Shown in pieces: positions 19,795 through 27,690 of a DNA stretch of 64,000 nt. This stretch comes from Bacteroidota bacterium (GTDB lineage: Bacteria; Bacteroidota; Bacteroidia; Chitinophagales; Chitinophagaceae): the NCBI GenBank assembly GCA_016712665.1, contig JADJQP010000001.1, positions 682,001-746,000 on the forward strand. The letters are read 5' to 3'. Positions within the stretch are counted from its first letter, which is position 1. Every line of letters begins with the position of its first letter. Both the position numbers and the translations under genes were made by a program. Under the pieces are notes generated by a model, which did no database searches, was not told the origin of the DNA, and saw only the letters and a program-made list of their open reading frames with translations.

Positions 19795-20918
19795 ATGCCT
19801 GAATCCATCTTCCTCCTCAACAACGGACAACTCATCGAAATGAATGAGAGTACTTATCTTTCTGAAGACTTGCTGCAAAAATTACTGGCTGATTATCCCA
19901 GCCTGATATCAGGTAGTCAGATAGACAGTGAACGTCCTCGTAGATGGCTTTTGGTGTCGCGTGAGTTTGGTGTACCTGATGAAAAAGATAAAGGCAATCG
20001 ATGGAGCCTCGATCATCTATTTATCGATCAGGATGGCATACCTACATTGGTGGAAGTGAAGCGAAGTGTGGACACCCGCCTTCGCAGAGAAGTAATCGGT
20101 CAGATACTCGACTATGCGGCTAATGCGGTTAGCTATTGGACCATCGAAGAGATCAGACATCGATTTGAAGAATGTTGTAATACAACCGGAAAGGAAATGA
20201 ATGTGGAATTGGACGACTTTCTGCAGGGTGAAACGGAAGCAGAACAGTTCTGGGAAAACACAAAAACAAATCTCAAAGCCGGTAAAATCAGAATGCTGAT
20301 CATCGCCGATGTCATACCTAAAGAATTGCAACGGATCATCGAATTCCTGAACGAGCAAATGAGCCCTGCAGAAATACTGGGTGTCGAGATCAAGCAATTC
20401 ATTGGGCAGGATTTGAAAACACTGGTTCCTCGTGTAATTGGTATGACATCCAAAGCGGACTCTATAAAAGGACGTCCTGGTCGACCCGAAGAGACCTGGA
20501 CAGAAGAACGATTCCTAGCGGAATTATTAAAGACGAAAGGTCAAAAGGATGTAGATACTGCAAAAAGATACTGGCATGGATATCACGCAAAGTAAGCTAT
20601 ATCTATTACGGTACCGGGAAACGAGGCGCATTAGCTCCCATCCTTAAAGTGCAAGGTGTAAACAGATTTTGTTTTGCCCTCTGGGTGGATGGCTTCGTCG
20701 AGATTTATTTCCAGCACATGAAAAACAGACCGGTATTTGATCAGGAGGATAAACGATTGGAATTATTAAATAAACTGAATACTATTCCAGGTGTAGCTAT
20801 CCCGCAGGAAAGAGTATCTGCGAGACCGAATTTTCCATTGGCTGTATTAAACACAGAAACAGAGTTGCAGAAATTCATGGATATCTTTGATTGGTATTGG
20901 AAGGAGCAAGGGTTATAA
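19795..20918 (+). CDS. PD-(D/E)XK / DUF91-like nuclease domain protein (apparent frameshift)
   Basis: About 374 aa after restoring one base in the A run at 20562-20566, where DTAK continues as KILAWISRKVSYIYYG. The N-terminal half has SLDHLFIDQDGIPTLVEVKR followed by RREVIGQILDYAANA. This is the D...ExK core with a downstream Q/Y helix, as in NucS-like and other restriction-type nucleases. The C-terminal part (RFCFALWVDGFVEIYF, then LLNKLNTIPGV) resembles domains that follow such nucleases in uncharacterised proteins. It stands alone, divergent from the metK leader. Confidence 0.72.
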
Positions 20919-21031
20919 TGATATTAGTCATGTAAACTCAGGGAAGTGAAATGCTATTCCAGCGGATTTGTATCCTTCACAAGCCTTTCTTTCTTTTATT
21001 AGCTGATAACTTCTCTGCTGCTGCTGAACAA

Positions 21032-21086
21032 CTTAATAATTAAACCGCTATAAATTAGCAGTAATACAGACACTGGTTACAAACCA
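21032..21086. repeat. Intergenic repeat R, copy 1
   Basis: About 55 bp matching 30381-30434 at most positions (core TTAAACCGC, TAAATTA, CAGTAAT, GGTTACAAACC). It sits in the 210-bp gap after the nuclease gene. The downstream half of the longer copy at 30381-30492 also resembles 22848-22907. Confidence 0.55.
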
Positions 21087-21128
21087 CGCCCTAGTTGGGC
21101 AGATTCTGCGGACAAATAATATCTTACT

Positions 21129-21773
21129 CTATTTTCCCAATTTCTCAACATTAAAGGTATTCCAATAAAGAATTAGCTCTTGCTGACCAATAAGACGGTC
21201 AATTTTATTTAATACAGATTTTCGATGCGCCGCTCCCAAAAGTAGTATAGCTCTGTCGTAACTATTCATTCTGCTATACTGGTATATATTATTGATTATT
21301 TCATTCTCATATCTATCAATTTCCATGTCACACCTATTACATATTTGATACAACATATCATCATCCCTTTCCTCTAAAAATGTCTGTTCCATAGTACTGA
21401 TCCGATCGAATATACTCTCGCATTCGGCACTGTTCAGAAATGGAAATCCAAATTTTGCTTCCATCATAATGAGTTCATTGTATAAACTAAGATACAATTC
21501 ATTTTTCGACATAAAGCGAATCTTAGCATCAATGTCATGAACCGTGCCGACAACCGGGATATGTTTTATATCCTTATTTTGTATGTATGCGCTAATAGCA
21601 TCTGTTTCAAGTGTAGACATATTTTGATGAATATAACATCTCTCAAAAACTTCAACGGAAAGCTCCTCAAATATTAATTCAGGTTTTATTGAGTCTATAA
21701 TTTTGTAAAGTTCCTGTGAATTACAAAGTCCAATCTCTTTATGCGCCGAAAAAATAATGGTAATATTATACAT
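21129..21773 (-). CDS. TraB/GumN-like hypothetical protein
   Basis: 214 aa. The layout IIFSAHKEIGLCNSQEL, later KPELIFEEL, and a C-terminal AILLLGAAHRKSVLNKI follows the pattern of the EreA/ChaN/TraB/Tiki superfamily (an early histidine, two glutamates, and a late GxxH). That superfamily includes hydrolases and peptidases. The assignment is by motif spacing only. No signal peptide. It is a single-gene unit bounded by inverted-repeat elements. Confidence 0.5.
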   Translation of the reverse strand: MYNITIIFSAHKEIGLCNSQELYKIIDSIKPELIFEELSVEVFERCYIHQNMSTLETDAISAYIQNKDIKHIPVVGTVHDIDAKIRFMSKNELYLSLYNELIMMEAKFGFPFLNSAECESIFDRISTMEQTFLEERDDDMLYQICNRCDMEIDRYENEIINNIYQYSRMNSYDRAILLLGAAHRKSVLNKIDRLIGQQELILYWNTFNVEKLGK

Positions 21774-21810
21774 TCATCAAATAAGGTTTAGGTTCTTGTC
21801 GATTTGCTAC

Positions 21811-21950
21811 ATGTCACTAGCGTTTTTGCGCTAAAAGAAGGAAGGGAATAGAAAGCACATCAGCTTAATTTCTTCCAAAAGATAAAGATAGGTAGAAAGT
21901 TCAGCACTTGCACTAATGCCCTTCTTTCTTTTTAGCGCATGTTACCGCTT
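21811..21950. repeat. attC-like long inverted repeat (site A)
   Basis: GCGCTAAAAGAAGGAAGGG (21828-21846) pairs with CCCTTCTTTCTTTTTAGCGC (21919-21938). Flanks are CACTAGCGTTTTT and ATGTTACCGCTTG. An imperfect 20-bp stem with a 70-nt loop and GTTA-type ends recalls integron attC sites. Confidence 0.5.
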
Positions 21951-21995
21951 GTGCTGGAATATTTATCTAAACGTAAATCCTAATCGAAGTACGAT

Positions 21996-22610
21996 TTAAT
22001 CAGTAAGCTCATAAGTAACTGGAATTGTAAAATATACCTTTACGGGTCGATTTTGATACATCATTATTCCAAATTTATTCTTTGATTTTAATATTTGTAG
22101 AGCATTATTTTCAAAACCATTTCCATGTTTGGATAACGCTTTAAGATTGGTAATATTTCCATTCTTATCAACTATGAATGATAGAATAACTTTTGCTTCA
22201 ATGTTTTTCTTTAAAGCAGATTTCGGATAGGATAAGTTCTTAGCAATGTATTCCGCCAAATTAGAGTAGTATTTTTCCAGCTCACTTCCAAAAACATATT
22301 CGTTAAAGATAGTATCATTAGTCGTGAACCAATAGTCTTCGAAAATTGTTTTGTTCTTAACTTTAATTATACGATTCATATTAAATTGCGAATCAATAAA
22401 AGAAAATTCAAAACTATTTTTATCGATTATGTTTTCACGTTCTCTGGTAAAAAAGGATAGCAATATATTTTGATCATTTTGTTTTTCGCTTGACATTAAT
22501 AATTGATTGTCGAAGTAGTATATGGAATCTATTTTTTGCGAAAAAATTTTGGATGAGAATAAGATCGCAATTGTAAAGCTTATAATTTTGGGAAAGTTGA
22601 AATTTGGCAT
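21996..22610 (-). CDS. TonB C-terminal-domain protein
   Basis: 204 aa with an N-terminal hydrophobic signal-like segment (IISFTIAILFSSKIFSQ). The C-terminal part has SYPKSALKKNIEAKVILSF, VDKNGNITNL, ALQILK and a final VYFTIPVTYEL, the pattern of TonB-C / energy-transducer-like domains. It lacks the proline-rich spanning region and is much shorter than TonB proper, so it is probably a secreted or periplasmic TonB-C-like protein. It is a single-gene unit. Confidence 0.7.
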   Translation of the reverse strand: MPNFNFPKIISFTIAILFSSKIFSQKIDSIYYFDNQLLMSSEKQNDQNILLSFFTRERENIIDKNSFEFSFIDSQFNMNRIIKVKNKTIFEDYWFTTNDTIFNEYVFGSELEKYYSNLAEYIAKNLSYPKSALKKNIEAKVILSFIVDKNGNITNLKALSKHGNGFENNALQILKSKNKFGIMMYQNRPVKVYFTIPVTYELTD

Positions 22611-22847
22611 TGTATATTATTGTTAGTATATTTTATCTTCATTGCTTTGAGGTTTTTGATTCAATGCATGTTGTTTTGGCATTAGCGGTAACTTACTTGT
22701 ACCCGACACAAACTTTCTGTTAGTCAACCAATGCCACGCTGATAACCGAAGTTTTTGGTATCGCATGTTTACACAAATCTAACAAAACATTTTACAATGT
22801 AAAGCGATGAAAATATTTTTTGAATATTTTAATTGGATGGGCACGGG

Positions 22848-22907
22848 TCACAGACACCGCGCCAGCCACACTGCTTAAAATACACTTGCGCTAGCTGGGG
22901 ATGGTTT
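22848..22907. repeat. Intergenic repeat R, partial copy
   Basis: GGGTCACAGACACCGCG...CACTGCTTA...GCTAGCTGGGG matches the second half of the element at 30381-30492 with substitutions. It abuts and supplies the stop codon of the truncated helicase remnant. The rest of the gap 22611-22847 shows only AT-rich sequence and weak inverted repeats (around 22670-22770). Confidence 0.45.
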
Positions 22908-23058
22908 CGCCAGCAAGGAGTTCAACTTTGTCTGCAACTTCTTTCCAGCCTCTCAAATTGAAATACCCAACACAAAAGTCAGTACGTTGAGAAAGTTCTA
23001 ATGTGTCATTCAGACCTTGGGTTAGGTGGTTTTCTATGTTGTCGAATATTTTGGGCAT
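22891..23058 (-). pseudogene. N-terminal remnant of a PLD-type helicase
   Basis: 55 codons from ATG 23058: MPKIFDNIENHLTQGLND, then RTDFCVGYFNLRGWK and KVELLAG. This is the characteristic beginning of large helicases with an N-terminal phospholipase-D-like domain (a type different from the helicase at 11264-14658). The frame ends at TAG where repeat R begins, so the remaining 900 or so residues are gone. It marks a recombination or deletion junction. Confidence 0.6.
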
Positions 23059-23173
23059 TTGGTTGTAGTTGGTTGTAGTTGGTGGTGGGTGGGTAATAAA
23101 GTTGATTTTTAATTTGCTAAGGTAGGGTTTAAAAGTGTTTTTTGAAAGGGGCGTTGCATTATAATGTGTGAAG

Positions 23174-23214
23174 CTAAATTATATAAGGGGGCGAAGCCCC
23201 CTTATATAATTTAG
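23174..23214. terminator. Perfect 19-bp stem terminator
   Basis: CTAAATTATATAAGGGGGC (23174-23192), loop GAA, and an exact complementary arm to 23214. It lies 20 bp after the stop of the MBL-fold gene and ends that two-gene operon. The A/T-rich outer stem makes it usable in both directions. Confidence 0.8.
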
Positions 23215-23233
23215 TCGTCATTTCTTTATTTTT

Positions 23234-24259
23234 TTAAAGCGGTGTTGCAGGGCCCCAGTACCTTTTTGGGAACACAGCATTATTTGTGGTATAAGCTATG
23301 GCGCCTTTATTAGTGTGAGTACTATAAGTTCCGCAATTGGGCAGGTTTCTCTTAATGCAATTAATTACTGCGCGTCTTGGATGTTTCGCATTTCCCGCTG
23401 CTGAAGCAATATAGTAGGTCGGATTAAATTTCGAAAGCCATTTTGTATTTATGTTCCGCCGACTGCCATGGTGTGGTAGTTGAACTAATACAATATTTTC
23501 GGGGTCAAAACCGTCGGTTTCCATATATTCGAATGCATCTATTCCAGCATCAGAGGTTAATATATATTTTCTATTTTCACTATCTATTAATTGTATTACT
23601 GTACCAGTTAAGTTTTCCGGGGATGCGTCGTTAGCAGCGTCAACAATCGCACAAGGTTGCAAATTTTCTTCTTCTGTAATATATGGTAGAGTTTTCCTTG
23701 AATAATCTACTGTTTTAAGAAAATCTACATCACTAAAATATTGAACAAGATTCACATAAAAATCTTTACTTGGGGAAAGTATTTTGAATGAACCACCGAA
23801 AAAATTAATATCATCACTATACGCATTATATCTTTTTATGCCATAATTCACACATAATTCATTTAGTATTTCAATCTTTTCGAATGTTTCATACAAGTGT
23901 GTTATATCAGGATCTTCATTTTCGATGTATGATTGGTGTATTCTATCCTTATGTTCTTGAGTAATACATTCGACAGGATCGTTGTATATGCCAAAATTAA
24001 TTTCGGATTTGAGGATTTCAATAACTTCAACCAACCCATTAATATGATCCGCGTGTGGATGGCTATTAATGAAACCAATGAGTCGTTTGTCATAAAGATG
24101 TGGCCTTATCAATGTATTATAGTGATCTACGATCTTTTGACCATTTCCTGCATTTCCACCGTCTAAAAAGAAAACAAAATCTTGGACCTGTGGGTTTCTA
24201 GCCCAAATAATAATAGCATCGCCATCACCTACATATAAAAAGTCAATATTATATTCCAT
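23234..24259 (-). CDS. MBL-fold (ComEC/Rec2-like) metallo-hydrolase
   Basis: 341 aa. Contains VGDGDAIII, FFLDGGNAG, the metal-binding NSHPHADHINGL (about residue 68), TSDAGIDA and QLPHHGSRRNI. These are the HxHxDH and downstream D/H ligands of the metallo-beta-lactamase fold as arranged in the free-standing ComEC C-terminal-type hydrolases. No signal peptide. Its ATG overlaps the stop of the upstream membrane protein gene (TAATG), so the two form one unit. Phosphodiester or nucleotide hydrolysis is plausible, but the substrate is unknown. Confidence 0.85.
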   Translation of the reverse strand: MEYNIDFLYVGDGDAIIIWARNPQVQDFVFFLDGGNAGNGQKIVDHYNTLIRPHLYDKRLIGFINSHPHADHINGLVEVIEILKSEINFGIYNDPVECITQEHKDRIHQSYIENEDPDITHLYETFEKIEILNELCVNYGIKRYNAYSDDINFFGGSFKILSPSKDFYVNLVQYFSDVDFLKTVDYSRKTLPYITEEENLQPCAIVDAANDASPENLTGTVIQLIDSENRKYILTSDAGIDAFEYMETDGFDPENIVLVQLPHHGSRRNINTKWLSKFNPTYYIASAAGNAKHPRRAVINCIKRNLPNCGTYSTHTNKGAIAYTTNNAVFPKRYWGPATPL

Positions 24260-24750
24260 TAAGTATTTGCTTTAATTCGTTTTGTAATGTAGTTGGTTTG
24301 TTTACGATAAGAAAAAATAAATAATGCGATAAGCAAAATAACCACTATGAAATATGTGGTTGAATCAGAAAAATCGAACTTGTCATCTAAAAAGCTATAT
24401 CCTTTTATTAATAGTAGTAGAACAAATAGTGATGAAATTGTTCGGTACGTGTTATTGATTTCTGAAAATAATTCAATTTTTGAATCTATTTTACTTGCGG
24501 TAACAAATTTTTTATAGTCTTCGAATACTAAGAATTTTAGCTTTATTAGCAGGGGCTCAATAAATAATGATCCAAACCTACTTATGATCATACCGATAAA
24601 ATAGTAAAGAAATACCCCCAGTAAATTGTTTTCTTGAATAAAGTCATAGCCTATAAAATATTTGCAGAGTATAACAAATACAACACCAGGAAATAAATAA
24701 TTAAATATATTGTAGGAGGATAATTTTTCTAAAAGGTCTTTCATTTCCAT
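24259..24750 (-). CDS. Four-TM membrane protein, partner of MBL-fold hydrolase
   Basis: 163 aa. Hydrophobic segments lie at about 15-36 (LFPGVVFVILCKYFIGY), 43-66 (GVFLYYFIGMIISRF), 105-122 (ISSLFVLLLLIKGY) and 133-151 (YFIVVILLIALFIFSY), with a basic loop between TM2 and TM3 and a basic tail. No family recognised. Translational coupling to the MBL-fold enzyme suggests a membrane effector or anchor. It is preceded by about 210 bp without evident genes (24751-24962). Confidence 0.75.
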   Translation of the reverse strand: MEMKDLLEKLSSYNIFNYLFPGVVFVILCKYFIGYDFIQENNLLGVFLYYFIGMIISRFGSLFIEPLLIKLKFLVFEDYKKFVTASKIDSKIELFSEINNTYRTISSLFVLLLLIKGYSFLDDKFDFSDSTTYFIVVILLIALFIFSYRKQTNYITKRIKANT

Positions 24751-24962
24751 TTATTTTATTTTTAACTTTAAAAGTATCTTTTATAATGATAGTGATTGTA
24801 ATACATTGGGAAAAGTTCTGCATAAAGGTAGTAATTGTACATACAAAATTGTTCTGGTGATTTGCAAATATTTAAAGTGATTGGGAATAACTATAAATCG
24901 AATGAAGGATCAAAATTAACTAATTCGTCAGACGGATAATCCTGCAGATATTATCCTCACTT

Positions 24963-25276
24963 TTATTGTTCCTTTGGTTTTCGATATTTCTGTGATATCA
25001 ACCGATGAACCGCCAATTTCTTAAATTGGCTGTTACCGGTTCGTGCTTCTATTTCTGGCTTGCTGTGTCTGTCCATTGTTACGGTGTCTTTGGTGAGTTG
25101 GTTTGATAGCTCTTTTTTATTTTTTTGTGTGGCATTTGCGTTGGCAAAAAATGCAAATGTACTACCAGTTGGATTGAGGTTATTGAATTGCTTCTTTAAT
25201 CTTGTCAACTATTTCTGTCGAAAGTGGATTCTTCTTTTTCCTGATTCTTTTTGCTCATTACTATTTTGTTCAAGCA
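24963..25276 (-). other. Doubtful small coding region and hairpin
   Basis: An ATG at 25276 opens MLEQNSNEQKESGK. With one base restored in the A-rich run it would run into NPLSTEIVDKIKEAIQ. Another frame (24963-25208, TTG start) reads NLNPTGSTFAFFANANATQ. I cannot decide whether this is one decayed small gene or non-coding. At its 3' end GAACCGCCAATTTCTTAAAT and the following ACCGGTTC (25008-25043) form a hairpin, and its left half is repeated at 34427-34443. Confidence 0.25.
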
Positions 25277-25298
25277 TTTAATGAAATATGTTTTCTTA

Positions 25299-25493
25299 TC
25301 AGTGGCTAACTCCTTTTTTTGGATGTAATGCTGCTTCAAATGCTTTACCTATTTCTTTCTTTAGCGACGTATGCAAACTGCTAATTACTACCATGATTTT
25401 AGAAATTGTATTTACATCAAAAGATTCCGAACCATCATTAGAAACTTTAGTTTTTGCTTTTGTTTCTTCAGTTGGCTGCTTCTTATCTTTCAC
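25299..25493 (-). CDS. Small charged protein or C-terminal continuation of the upstream gene
   Basis: 64 codons from a GTG: KDKKQPTEETKAKTKV, then ISKIMVVISSLHTSLKK and a helix to the end. The same frame is open further upstream (DFSTKILLISDEPHFTFEQ) without any ATG, overlapping the end of the 310-aa gene. The simplest reading is a frameshifted C-terminal extension of that protein. A separate small gene is possible. Confidence 0.4.
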   Translation of the reverse strand: MKDKKQPTEETKAKTKVSNDGSESFDVNTISKIMVVISSLHTSLKKEIGKAFEAALHPKKGVSH

Positions 25494-25539
25494 TTTATGT
25501 GGTGTTGGTGATTGCTCAAACGTAAAGTGCGGCTCATCA

Positions 25540-26472
25540 CTAATTAAAAGAATTTTGGTGGAAAAATCTTTCGACCTGTGAAGTGAATTTGCTATCTGTC
25601 AAGTCGTGTGTATCACGGATTAGTTTTCTAAACTTGAAAAAGAATGCATAAAGCAAAATGTGATTCAGCGCTTCTGGTACCTCTTTTTGGTGTACTTCTC
25701 GGTTGAATACTTTAATCAATTCAGAAGTTTCATAAAATTTAAGGAAAGAAGAAAACGGCATTCCCTGATTTGCAGTTTTCAAAAACTTGGAAAGTTCTAC
25801 AATGTGGGAAATTAGTTCATACTTGTGTGGGTCTTGCGTTTTCATAAGCTCACGATTAGCAATATCATCATCAGTGATGTTAAACCGTTCCCTATAAATG
25901 GCTCCTACATCATAAAGAAACCCAATATCATCAACGGGATATGGCTTGGCTCTTTCGTAGGAAATAACCAAATCAAACCAATTGTCTTTGTCTGATTTTG
26001 TTTCAAAGAAACGTTTTGCTTTTGCTTCAAGTAATGACTTGAAAATATTTTGATTTTCTAGTGGTGTAAAAAGTGAAAATGATTCTCGGATATAATTCAA
26101 TCCGTCAAACGAAATTTTTTTTAGTTTTTCATTGTGTAGTTTTTCATAAAGAGTTTTGTCTATTGGGGTGGAGATTTTGTAATCTCCTAACTTCTGTTTA
26201 AGAATTGGAATTACTTTTTCAGACAACGGTTTTATCTCTGTGATTTGGTATACAGTAACAGGAAAAATCGTGTCTGTTTGGTAAGGAAAAGTTTCATTCA
26301 AAACGCAAAAGAATATTTCAAAATCCTCCTCAAACAAACCGACCTTCTCTAAAAGTGTTTCGCTTTTTTGGTTCGCATCAAATAACTGTATAAGCATTTC
26401 TTTTGAAACAGTTCTTGTTCCATACTTCAGCCAATTTGTAAATTCATATATGTTTGTTGCTACTGCAATCAT
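25540..26472 (-). CDS. Hypothetical protein, third member of the Hsp70/helicase operon
   Basis: 310 aa, mostly helical, soluble, no recognised domain (MIAVATNIYEFTNWLKYGTR at the start, and a conserved-looking RERFNITDDDIANREL). It begins 11 bp after the helicase gene on the same strand, so it belongs to that operon. The C-terminus may be extended through a frameshift near 25580 into the region down to 25299. Function unknown. Confidence 0.7.
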   Translation of the reverse strand: MIAVATNIYEFTNWLKYGTRTVSKEMLIQLFDANQKSETLLEKVGLFEEDFEIFFCVLNETFPYQTDTIFPVTVYQITEIKPLSEKVIPILKQKLGDYKISTPIDKTLYEKLHNEKLKKISFDGLNYIRESFSLFTPLENQNIFKSLLEAKAKRFFETKSDKDNWFDLVISYERAKPYPVDDIGFLYDVGAIYRERFNITDDDIANRELMKTQDPHKYELISHIVELSKFLKTANQGMPFSSFLKFYETSELIKVFNREVHQKEVPEALNHILLYAFFFKFRKLIRDTHDLTDSKFTSQVERFFHQNSFN

Positions 26473-26483
26473 TTTTTCTTTGT

Positions 26484-27683
26484 TTAAATTACTACAATAT
26501 CGTCAGCATTGTTTAAACCTCCTAATGGATTTTGAATTCGTCTAAGTTCATCCGCAGCATTTCTTTGAGTGCATTCGGCAACAATCGTTGGAGTAATAAA
26601 TAAGTGCTTATTATTTCCTGAATATGAAAGGAACAGTTGCTCTCTGCTTCTTGTCAAGGCAACAAAAAACAATGTTTTAGCTTTGTCAAAGTCCCCGAAT
26701 ATTACATATTCATTTTTCAGAAAGGGAATAAAAACTGCTTTCCAATCAAGCCCCTTGGAACTATGGTATGTAATTATTGTAACCAAATTTTGCGAATGTG
26801 CTTTTTCAAATGAGCCATACTTGTTTCCCAAATATTGTAATTTGATTCCATTGGCAGCAAGATGCCCGTTGATGGAATCATAATCCTTTTCTCTTGCGTT
26901 GATCCATGCACTTGTCAATGGTGGTTTATTTTCAACTGCAAGAAGTGATGAAATAAAATTGATAATTTCTCCATGATTTGAAATAATTATTGCTGGTGCA
27001 TAGCCTGCATCCGCATATTCCTTAGAAGATTTCCATAACCAATTAATTTCTTCAGAAGCACTATTCGCTTTTACAAGGGTTACTGGAACATTGGGATTCA
27101 AGTCCATTACTTGTGCTGCTAAAAATGTTTGCTTGTCCTGGCAAAAGTCAGCAGAAATAGTTCTTATTCTTCTGCTTAATCTGTAAATTCTATTAAGCGG
27201 ATATTCTGTACCATTGTTGGGTATACCGATTCTTGTTCTGATTACATCGCTTGATGTATCGTTGTCATAGATTGATTGGTTTATATCGCCAGCAACTATT
27301 ATCCGGCCATTTAGAGACCGCTTTGATTCAATTTCAATTAAAACATGTTCAGGGATGTCCTGGATTTCATCTACTAGTATCAAATCAAAAGTTTGGTGCA
27401 TTCTCAAAAATTTGAAGTATGTCACTACTGGAGTTCCACTAAAATCTTGCGGAATACCTTCTTCAATCATGTCAATCAAAGAATGAGTGTAAAGAATAAT
27501 GATCGCTTTTGAATTTCGGTTTCGCAGTTTCTCATCTATTAAACAGTGAAGTAGCAAAACTGATTTCCCACTACCTGCAAATCCTTTCAACCAATAATTT
27601 CTATTAGGATTATTTTCTACTTGTTGCAAAAATGGAATTTGTTCAACTGTGTCTAACTGTGTTCGTGGGATAAACCAAGGCAT
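26484..27683 (-). CDS. UvrD/Rep-like SF1 helicase
   Basis: 399 aa, compact. Motifs are Walker A GFAGSGKSVLLL (about residue 34), Walker B LILVDEIQD (about 108), AGDINQSIYD, motif V-like TYHSSKGLDWKAVFIP (about 308) and motif VI VALTRSREQLFL. All SF1 hallmarks are present, but the usual 2B-type insertions are missing, as in small helicases from anti-phage and stress loci. It lies 7 bp after the Hsp70-like gene and 11 bp before the 310-aa gene. Confidence 0.88.
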   Translation of the reverse strand: MPWFIPRTQLDTVEQIPFLQQVENNPNRNYWLKGFAGSGKSVLLLHCLIDEKLRNRNSKAIIILYTHSLIDMIEEGIPQDFSGTPVVTYFKFLRMHQTFDLILVDEIQDIPEHVLIEIESKRSLNGRIIVAGDINQSIYDNDTSSDVIRTRIGIPNNGTEYPLNRIYRLSRRIRTISADFCQDKQTFLAAQVMDLNPNVPVTLVKANSASEEINWLWKSSKEYADAGYAPAIIISNHGEIINFISSLLAVENKPPLTSAWINAREKDYDSINGHLAANGIKLQYLGNKYGSFEKAHSQNLVTIITYHSSKGLDWKAVFIPFLKNEYVIFGDFDKAKTLFFVALTRSREQLFLSYSGNNKHLFITPTIVAECTQRNAADELRRIQNPLGGLNNADDIVVI

Positions 27684-27690
27684 ATTTCTG

